Below, piece after piece: positions 44,803 to 52,846 of a DNA stretch of 64,000 bases. This DNA comes from RHLJ01 sp048058975 (GTDB lineage Bacteria > Bacteroidota > Rhodothermia > Balneolales > Balneolaceae): positions 1 to 64,000 of the forward strand of contig JBLLNP010000003.1 of NCBI GenBank assembly GCA_048058975.1. The letters are read 5' to 3'. The position numbers and the translations under genes were made by a program. The notes under the pieces were generated by a model that ran no database searches, had not been told where the DNA came from, and saw nothing but the letters and a program-made list of their open reading frames with translations. Numbering within the stretch: the stretch's first letter is position 1; every line of letters starts with the position of its first letter.

Positions 44803-47800
44803 GTGCAGAGTTTAGTCCTCATATTATTAGCCGTATTTCAGCTGGTTCAACCCCCTCAATTCAAGAGGTACGACACATCCTCAGGTCTTTCAAACAACAT
44901 CATCCATGATGTATTCCAGGATTCGGAAGGTTATTTGTGGATTGCTACCGAAAACGGTTTAAATCGGTTTGACGGACATGAATTCGAGTATTTCTACCAT
45001 ATTCCCGAAGACAGCTCTTCCTTGTCTCATGATATTGTGAAATCGGTATTTGAGGATTCCAATGGAAACCTTTGGGTGGGTACATGGTCAGGGTTAAATA
45101 AATTTGATCGCCTGAAAAAAAAATTTAAGCGGTTTGAAGCTATTCCCGGATACTCTGATTATCGCTTTGAACCTGTATCAGTATTCATCGATAAAAAAGG
45201 AGCTTTTTGGTTTCCTTTTGTTGATGGAGTAATCCGCTTCAATTCCGAAAATGAACAGTTTAAGATATTTTCAAGTGGGATTGATTTACCTGAGTCAATG
45301 TTTCAGTTTATAATAGAAAGTGAAGAGCGCGAGGTTTGGATTTTCAGCCCTTCTACAAACTCACTCTCAGGATTCGATCATGAAAAGAATCTGTTTAACT
45401 CTTATCCTTTGCAAGATGTTTCTTATTTCAACTATAGCACAGAAACTTTTCGGGCTTTTCTGGCTAAACCATTACCCGAACAGATTCCTCTTAAACCCTC
45501 ATTTATACTTCCCGACCTTCCGCGGGGAATAGTGCCGCAACAGACTTTAGTAGATCAAAACTCAGATATCCTGATTGGGACGGATAATGGACTGTTTTTG
45601 TACAAATCGGGTGATACTTTAGAAGAAATCATAATCTCGGAAAGAGAAGATGGACTTTCCCGCTTCGTTCAGCAGTTGTTCATGGACCGATGGGGAGGTA
45701 TCTGGGTCGGGACCAGAAACGGACTCTATCATTATGACCCTAATATACCCGTGTTTAATCATGAACGTGTTGATGGAAAAAATCAGATCGTGATGAGTTT
45801 GGAGGAAACTGACACGTATCTTTGGTATGGCACACTTGGGAATGGTATTTTCAGAAAGAACAAAAGAACCGGATCCATCCGAAATTTTCAGCTCTATGAT
45901 TCCGGATCAAATGAAGTTTGGGATATTGCGTCTGACCCTAATGATGACTCAAAACTTTGGATTGGGACAACCTCAGGGCTGAGGATTCTGAATTCTATTA
46001 CCGGTCTTTTCGAAAGCATCCAACTGCCACTCTCTCAGAACGCGCCACCAATTATTTTCTCAATTTCATCTTCTTCAGATAATCAAGTATGGATGGCTGG
46101 GGCTAAAGATATCTGGCAAATGGATGTTACTACCAAACAGGTTTTGAACCACATTTCTCTGTCAAATATCGAAGGAGTTTCTACGGTTCAGGATATCATT
46201 TCCCTGGAAAACCAATCCATTCTCATTGCAACCCAGGGAGCCGGGGTTATCAAAATTGATTTGCAGAAGAATAATACAATTCCTCTTTTTGATGGTTCTG
46301 ATAGTTCATTGCACAGGGATTTTCCGGTTTGGGCTCTGCACCAATCTGAAGATAAAGCTATATGGATGGCGACATCCCGGGGATTAATTTCCTTTCACAC
46401 CGAATACGGAAACTTTACTTCTTATTTAGAGGCTGGTTCAGGCAAGCCCAGAATTTTCTATAGTATTATTGAAGATGCGGTTGGAAATCTTTGGCTAGGT
46501 ACCGATAATGGCATCGTTCTTTTTAATAAAGAGAATAAATCATTCCGCTTCTTCGATCAAAATCATGGCATTATAAACCCCGAATTCAATCGCAGGGCGG
46601 CATTAACTCTTTCCAACGGGCAGTTTCTTTTTGGCGGAACATCGGGAATCACAACATTCGATCCCTCTCAGGTCTCCCGTCCTTTTCCTGCGCCTTTTGT
46701 AATAATAAAATCGGTTGAATCTGTTTTTGAAAACTCCAATCAAACTATTGAAAAAGATATCACTCTAGATTGGAACGAGAATAATCTCAATTTCACGTTC
46801 TCTGCGATTACCTTCACTTTACCTGAGCTTGTTGAATATCGCTATCAACTGGAGAACCATGATCCCGGCTGGATATTCTCAGAAGGGATTAACTCTGTAC
46901 AGTATTCTTCCCTCCCTCCGGGCTTCTACACCTTTAAGGTACACGCAAGCTACGGAGATGGTAATTGGTTCGGTCAGGAATCCACGTTTTACTTTGCTAT
47001 TGCTCCTCCTTTCTGGAAAACAGGATGGGCGTACGTCTGCTATTTCATTTTTGGTTTAGGACTCATTGTACTGGTAACCAGATTCAGAACCAGATCACTT
47101 AAAGAAAAATCTGAGAGATTGGAATTCCTTATTTCAGAACGAACCAATGAATTAAAGGAACAGAAAGATATTGCTGTTGAGGCAAAAAGAAAGCTGGAAA
47201 TACAGGCAGAGCAACTTGCTGAACTGGATGAGTTGAAATCGCAGTTCTTTGCGAATATTTCGCATGAACTACGTACTCCGCTCACCCTCATTGATGCTCC
47301 ACTTCAACAATTACTAGCCGAGGATATCAATGCGCTTTCGCCAGAAAAATTGGAAAAAAAGCTTAAAGTAATTCGCAAAAACAGCAAACACTTAAGTCAT
47401 TTAATTGACGAATTACTTGATTTGTCCCGCCTTCGCCAAAAAACTATTGAAATAAATCCTGTTACTGTAAATATCAGAACATGGTTTAGTTTGTTTGTTG
47501 ATTCCTACCAGTCTCTGGCTTTCTCAAAAGGAATCGGTTTCAGAACAAGGCAGGAAACGGGTCTTTATAAGCTCATTCTTCTTGATATTCAAAAGTTTGA
47601 GAAAATAGCTACTAATCTGGTCAACAACGCCCTCAAGTTTACCCCAAAAGGTGGATTTATTGAAGTAGCCATTTCCATTGAAGAAGACGAACTTGCGTTT
47701 AGTGTTTCCGATTCAGGCATCGGAATTTTGAAAAAGACCTACCACATGTGTTTGAACGCTTTTTTAAAGGCTCCCATCCCGATTATATTAATTCCAGCGG

Positions 47801-48713
47801 ATTGGGAATTGGTCTTTCTCTTTCGAAAGAACTGGCAGAGGTTATGAAGGGTAAGTTATATGCAAAAAGTGAGTCTGACCAAGGCAGCTCATTTACCCTT
47901 CATATCCCTGTCGCGGAAGTTATCGAAGAAAATGAACTGCCTGAAAATCCGAAACGCACATCATCCCGCACCTCTTCAAAAGCAGTTCTTATCGTAGAGG
48001 ATAATAATGAAATGAGGGAGTTTCTTGTTCAACTGCTAGAAGCTGACTTCGATGTATTTGAAGCAAAAAATGGGAAAGAAGCACTCTCTCAACTTAAAGT
48101 CATCTCTCCAAATCTAATCCTAAGCGATCTTATGATGCCGGAAATGGATGGCCAGGAACTTACCCAGCACCTGAGAGCTATACCGAACTATGCCCATATC
48201 CCAATTTTGATGCTTACTGCACGGGCTTCGGATGAAGACCGTTTAACGAATCTTAGAATGGGCGTAGATGATTACCTAGCTAAACCCTTCATTCCTGATG
48301 AAGTTCGGGTGCGGGCTTTAAATCTGGCCGAAAACCATAAAAAACGAATCGCCTATTCTCAGGAAAAATTGGGAGACAAAACCCCTCCTAAGGAAAAAGA
48401 GCTTCTTGAAATACAGAGGATTGTTGAAGAACATCTTTCTGACAGCACATTAAACGTGAATACCCTGGCGGGATATCTGCATACCAGCGAACGCCAGATT
48501 TACCGAAAGGTACAACAGCTTACGGGAATGACACCCATTGAGTACATCAATTCCATTCGGCTGGCAAAAGCCCGTTACTTACTTACTTCCAATAAACAAC
48601 TCACGATTGATCTGGTTGCCGAACAGGTTGGCTTCAGGAGCAGAAGTTATTTTTCAAAACTGTTTAAAAATGCCTATGGATTAAGCCCCGGTAAATTCCA
48701 GAAAGAGAAGTAA
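44803..48713 (+). pseudogene. Hybrid two-component system (propeller sensor kinase-response regulator-AraC), frameshifted
   Basis: One-protein sensor and regulator of about 1300 residues, split over two frames. The first part (GTG start at 44803) has a short hydrophobic N-terminus, Reg_prop propeller blades (GLNRFDGHEFEYF, IWVGTRNGLYHYDP), a Y_Y_Y domain (~650-725), a membrane helix (~740-758), HisKA with FFANISHELRTPL (His ~821) and HATPase N and G1 boxes (LVNNALKFTPKGG, DSGIGI). After GIGI the frame is lost; the next frame continues with DLPHVFERFFKG, GLGIGLSLSKEL, a receiver domain (LILSDLMMPEMDG) and an AraC-type HTH. The break lies at TTTTGAAAAAG (47726-47736), where one T is missing or a -1 slip would be needed. 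Such systems usually control adjacent surface or carbohydrate genes. Confidence 0.9.
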
Positions 48714-48805
48714 CGGCAGAATACAGCACAAATCAGGCGGAATCGATCCCTTCAAAAGTTGAACTTTAGAACTTGTGTAATTAGTAACAAAAACACGAGG
48801 GTCTA

Positions 48806-51800
48806 ATGAACAGCCGGGTATCATCTTATTTATTCATCTTTCTTATCAATGTATTTTTGTTTTCATCCACTCAGGCACAATTTGCGGGTGGAGATGGATC
48901 AGGCGGAGATCCTTATCAGATTTCCACAGCAGCTCAGCTTGATTCGGTAAGAAACCACCTTGGTTCCAGCTTCATTCTTACAGCGAATATTGATCTTAAT
49001 ACCTCTCCCTATAATACCGGAAGTGGGTGGGAGCCCATTGGTAGCAATACTAGCCAGTTTACGGGTAGTTTTGACGGAAATGGCTTTACCATTTCAAACT
49101 TGTTTATTGACCGTTCTTCAACTCAGTATATTGGTCTTTTTGGATTCACATCTTCAACAGCCACACTAACCAATGTAGCACTTACTAGTGTAGATATAAC
49201 AGGCTCTACTTATACAGGGGGCCTTCTTGGTTTAAATAACGGAACCGTAATCGAAAGTTATGTTAAAGGTTCGGTTACAGGTGGTGGTATTGTTGGTGGC
49301 TTAATTGGCTTAAGCCAAGGGACAGGAACCATTTCAGATTGCTATACAGAAGTTACCGTTTCAGGTACCGGTGGTGTTGGTGGATTGGTTGGAAATTTTA
49401 ATGGTGGCACAATGTCCACTAGCTATTCCTTAGGAAGTGTAACTGGGGGCGAAGGTACTGGGGGACTGGTAGGTGGTAATAATTCAACTATCCTAAACAG
49501 TTACTCCTTGGCAAGTGTTTCTTCAAATAGTTCTTCAGGAGGACTAATAGGCGTCAACTTCGGTACCATCACTAATACTTATTCAGCGGGAGCAGTTTCT
49601 GATATTTCAGCCTCAGGTGGATTAACAGGATCAAACGGAACAGACACCAACAGTTATTGGAACACCGAAACCAGTGGGAAAAGCAGCTCCAGTGACGGAT
49701 CGGGACTTACTAATACCGAAATGAAAGCCGAAGCCAGTTTTTCGGGATGGGATTTTACTACCATCTGGAATATTGACGAAGGCTCAAGCTATCCTTATCT
49801 GCGAACCAATACTCAATCACCTTCTCCTTTTCTTGACCCTCTTTTTGCAGGAGGAAACGGTACGAAGGCTGATCCTTATCAGGTTAATACACCTGCTCAC
49901 CTTAACAATATGCGATTCTTCACCAATAAGTATTTCCAACAAACTGCGGAGATAGATATTGATGCCAACAACCCCTCCAGCGATTATTACAATTCAGGAA
50001 GCGGCTGGTCTCCCATTGGATCTTCTTCCAGTGCATTCTCCAACTACTTTGACGGAAATGGCTATACCATATCGGGACTTTTTATCAACCGCTCGGGAAC
50101 TGATAATGTAGGCTTGATTGGTTATGGAAGTTCTGATACTCTTATAAATATTGCACTGATTGATGTAAATATTACGGGGAATAATGTTACTGGTGCATTA
50201 ATCGGTCGTGGTACAAGCTCTACTTACATTTCCGGAAGTTATGCATCCGGGAAAGTCACTGGTTCTGATGATGTAGGTGGATTAGTTGGGCTACTTGATA
50301 CAGGCTCTAAAATTGATAGCAGCTTTTCAGTTACCTCTGTTTCCGGAACAACGAATATTGCAGGGCTTATTGCCCGCACAGCTAATGGGGTAACTGTAAC
50401 TCATACTTTTGCAGGAGGAGCAGTCTCTGGCAGCAACGGTGTTGGTGGGTTAGTAGGAAGTAATGGCGGAGCCCTTACATCTACTGGCAATTACTGGGAT
50501 TCAGATCATTCCGGACAAGTAAGTTCAGTTACTGGAACAGGATTAACTACAGCGCAAATGAAAACCCAAAGTTCATTCTCGGGATGGGATTTCACCAACA
50601 CCTGGGGTATGGCAGAAAACTTCAGCTATCCTTACTTAAAAAATAATGGGAGTCTCAGGGCAGGAGGTCCCGAAATTTCAGGTGATGAAGGCTGGAGAAT
50701 GTTCTCTGCTTCATTCAACGGTTTGTCCTACGATTCACTGCTAGTCGGATTATGGACACAAGGATTTACTGGCGCGGATGGAAGTACAAATGGCACTTCC
50801 AATGTTCAGATATGGAATGAGGGGACTCGGAGCTTTTCATCTGTTTCAAATGCTACAGATATCCCAAGTGCCGGAACCGGGTTTATCGCTTATGTATTTG
50901 ATGACGAAGATTTCGATGGCAGTGGAGATGGATTTCCAAAAAGCTTATCTATTGCCGGAGAAGATCGGTCAGGAACCGTTTCCCCTACCCTTTCTTTTAC
51001 TGATACCGGAAACTCCATTGATGATGGTTGGAATCTCCTCGGGAACCCCTTTATTTCTGTGATCGATTGGGATGCCGGTTCCGGGTGGACAAAAACCAAT
51101 CTGAATTCCAGTGTATATGTGTGGAGTGATTCTGCCAGTAGCGGTGCCGGGGCATATCTATCATGGAATGGAGCTACAGGAACTCTTAGTAATGGACTGA
51201 TTGCCCCGGGACAAGGATTCTGGGCTCAGGCAAATGCGGCGAGCCCTTCTATTTCTTTAACTGATGATGTTAGAAGCAGTTCTTCGGATGTGTTTCTTAA
51301 AGAAAAACCTGTTCCTGAAATTCGGCTTAACATTTCAGATGAAAATTTCACAAGCACCGCTATTCTTATGTTTTCTGAAACCGCTAATATTGATTTTGAT
51401 ACTCAGGATGCCTGGAAACTCCAGTCATTAAATGGAGACTACCTGAGCCTGTTCACTCAGCTTGAAGATGGCTCCGGATTAGATATTAATGCGATACCTT
51501 TCGATTTAGAAGGAGAACTCACCATTCCTCTTGGTTTTGATGGAAGTGATTTATCGGGAGATTATACACTCAACTGGAATCCACACGCTCTTCCCGAAGA
51601 CATGGCTATGGTGCTGGTGGATACCGATACCGGAACAGAAGTTGATCTCACCGAGGCTTCTTCTTATCGATTCGAGATTGGAAACAAGGGCAAAGCTCAA
51701 TCTGTGGAGACGCAACACCTTGCGTCTCAAAAAAGCAAGAGCTCTCCAAGGCACCAGGTATTCTCCCCCAAAGTAATGAAGGCTAAAGCTGCTGCTGCCC

Positions 51801-52126
51801 GCTTTGTTATTAAGATCAATGCATCCACTTCGGTTACCAACGAACCCGGCTCTGATCTTCCTTCTGTGGTAGAACTGGATCAGAATTACCCTAATCCCTT
51901 CAACCCAAGTACTACGATTAACTTTGTGGTTCCTGAGCAGGCTAATGTACAACTGGTTGTGTTTGATATGCTGGGAAGAAAAGTAGCTGAGCTGCTTAAC
52001 GAGCCAAAACCCCCTGAAAGATATTCCATTAACTTTGATGCCTCGCAACTTGCCAGCGGGTTGTACCTGTACCGGCTCCAGATAGGGAGTTCAGTGCTAA
52101 CTAAGAAAATGACGCTTATTAAATAA
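48806..52126 (+). CDS. T9SS-exported GLUG-repeat surface protein
   Basis: A 1106-residue secreted protein. A signal peptide (1-24, ending STQAQ) is followed by two related blocks (~25-335 and ~345-620). Each opens with AGG-G-DPYQ and contains GLUG-type repeats rich in Gly, Ser and Thr (GGLVGNFNGG, TGGLVGGNNST, GVGGLVGSNGG), which fold as a beta-helix in adhesin-like proteins. A middle domain (~630-1000) and a C-terminal T9SS type A sorting domain (ELDQNYPNPFNPSTTINFVV to the end) follow. A GAGGG sequence precedes the start. An in-frame palindrome at 51707-51728 sits in the linker before the sorting domain. Probably a cell-surface adhesin; ligand unknown. Confidence 0.88.
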   Translation: MNSRVSSYLFIFLINVFLFSSTQAQFAGGDGSGGDPYQISTAAQLDSVRNHLGSSFILTANIDLNTSPYNTGSGWEPIGSNTSQFTGSFDGNGFTISNLFIDRSSTQYIGLFGFTSSTATLTNVALTSVDITGSTYTGGLLGLNNGTVIESYVKGSVTGGGIVGGLIGLSQGTGTISDCYTEVTVSGTGGVGGLVGNFNGGTMSTSYSLGSVTGGEGTGGLVGGNNSTILNSYSLASVSSNSSSGGLIGVNFGTITNTYSAGAVSDISASGGLTGSNGTDTNSYWNTETSGKSSSSDGSGLTNTEMKAEASFSGWDFTTIWNIDEGSSYPYLRTNTQSPSPFLDPLFAGGNGTKADPYQVNTPAHLNNMRFFTNKYFQQTAEIDIDANNPSSDYYNSGSGWSPIGSSSSAFSNYFDGNGYTISGLFINRSGTDNVGLIGYGSSDTLINIALIDVNITGNNVTGALIGRGTSSTYISGSYASGKVTGSDDVGGLVGLLDTGSKIDSSFSVTSVSGTTNIAGLIARTANGVTVTHTFAGGAVSGSNGVGGLVGSNGGALTSTGNYWDSDHSGQVSSVTGTGLTTAQMKTQSSFSGWDFTNTWGMAENFSYPYLKNNGSLRAGGPEISGDEGWRMFSASFNGLSYDSLLVGLWTQGFTGADGSTNGTSNVQIWNEGTRSFSSVSNATDIPSAGTGFIAYVFDDEDFDGSGDGFPKSLSIAGEDRSGTVSPTLSFTDTGNSIDDGWNLLGNPFISVIDWDAGSGWTKTNLNSSVYVWSDSASSGAGAYLSWNGATGTLSNGLIAPGQGFWAQANAASPSISLTDDVRSSSSDVFLKEKPVPEIRLNISDENFTSTAILMFSETANIDFDTQDAWKLQSLNGDYLSLFTQLEDGSGLDINAIPFDLEGELTIPLGFDGSDLSGDYTLNWNPHALPEDMAMVLVDTDTGTEVDLTEASSYRFEIGNKGKAQSVETQHLASQKSKSSPRHQVFSPKVMKAKAAAARFVIKINASTSVTNEPGSDLPSVVELDQNYPNPFNPSTTINFVVPEQANVQLVVFDMLGRKVAELLNEPKPPERYSINFDASQLASGLYLYRLQIGSSVLTKKMTLIK
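51707..51728. repeat. Short palindromic repeat inside the GLUG gene
   Basis: GAGACGCAA and TTGCGTCTC are perfect 9-bp inverted arms around CACC. It encodes a few residues in frame (VETQHLASQ) without breaking the gene. It resembles short dispersed palindromes of other genomes; a second copy was not found in the window. Confidence 0.55.
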
Positions 52127-52132
52127 TTTATT

Positions 52133-52216
52133 GTCTTTGCGAGGGAGCCATCCCGACAGCTGTCGGGAGCGACCGCGGCAATCCTATTGAGATTGCTTCG
52201 CTTCGCTCGCAAAGAC
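52133..52216. repeat. 84-bp cloverleaf palindromic element
   Basis: The ends are perfect 11-bp inverted arms, GTCTTTGCGAG (52133-52143) and CTCGCAAAGAC (52206-52216). Inside are two more stems: CCCGACAGCTGTCGGG (52152-52167) and GCAATC/GATTGC (52178-52183 and 52191-52196). The whole can fold as a three-stem cloverleaf. It looks like a REP/MITE-type dispersed element, here between the GLUG gene and a tiny secreted-protein gene, where it may also end transcription. Confidence 0.7.
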
Positions 52217-52238
52217 TTAAAACTTAAACATTGTATAA

Positions 52239-52430
52239 ATGAAATATTCAACATCCCTTTTATTCAGCCTTTTCCTAATACTGATTTTGGTAACCGTTGT
52301 TCAGGCTCAACCCGGTCTTCCCGGAGCTCCTTCACAAGCCCCTATTGATGGCGGGCTGGGACTACTTGCAGCGGCAGGTGGGGTGTATGCTATTAAAAAG
52401 CTGCGTGATAAAGAAAAAAACAAGAAATAA
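52239..52430 (+). CDS. Tiny exported protein with PID-type sorting tail
   Basis: 63 residues: a signal peptide (~1-23, ending VQAQ), a short Pro-rich stretch (PGLPGAPSQ), then APIDGGLGLL, a hydrophobic helix and a basic end (KKLRDKEKNKK). The PID motif, helix and basic tail together are a sorting-signal pattern I recall in Bacteroidota proteins (PID-CTERM). Almost nothing remains besides targeting signals, so it may be a small anchored peptide. It follows the GLUG gene and the cloverleaf repeat. Confidence 0.65.
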   Translation: MKYSTSLLFSLFLILILVTVVQAQPGLPGAPSQAPIDGGLGLLAAAGGVYAIKKLRDKEKNKK

Positions 52431-52516
52431 ATACCTCTACAAAAACTCTACATCCAATGCATAGTTTTATTTTTTAGCCTATAATCCAGCCAAGGCAATA
52501 ATTAAAAGGTGTGCAG

Positions 52517-52768
52517 ATGGAATTAATAGATGACTTTACTGAAAAAGAGGGGTTTGACTCTGATAGGCATTGCGAATTTTGCAATTCTCAGGAAGGGAAA
52601 GTTAGAATGGTGGGTAATTATGTAGTATAGCTATCTACTATAGACGTAGAAGAAGATGAAAAGCTTGCCTGTCAGGGATGCAGAATCAAATACAGAAACC
52701 TGGCTAAAGTGGAAACAGAACAACAGAAAAAAGGCTCTCTTCTTAAAAAATTACTTTCTTTTGGTTAA
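52517..52768 (+). pseudogene. Small two-zinc-knuckle protein interrupted by an amber codon
   Basis: From ATG 52517 the frame runs 37 codons (RHCEFCNSQEGK holds the first CxxC) to TAG at 52628-52630. It then continues open for 45 more codons (EEDEKLACQGCRIKYRNLA holds the second CxxC) to TAA at 52766-52768. The two CxxC pairs together would form one zinc ribbon of about 83 residues, so the in-frame TAG looks like a recent nonsense change of a CAG, GAG or AAG codon. Function unknown. The flanking 52431-52516 and 52769-52846 show nothing else. Confidence 0.6.
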
Positions 52769-52846
52769 TCTGGAGTAAAGCAGCCCTTCACTTTTAATTC
52801 AATACAAGTATCTTCCAGATCATTATCATTGATTTAGAAAGAGAAT

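Noticed and set aside
49200..50520. Repeated sequence possibly a CRISPR or tandem DNA array
   Set aside because: The repeats are degenerate GLUG protein repeats in frame with variable DNA, not identical repeats with regular spacers.
51551..52254. Minus-strand frames of 122 and 165 codons
   Set aside because: They cover the 3' end of the GLUG gene and the cloverleaf repeat in antisense, with no plausible family.
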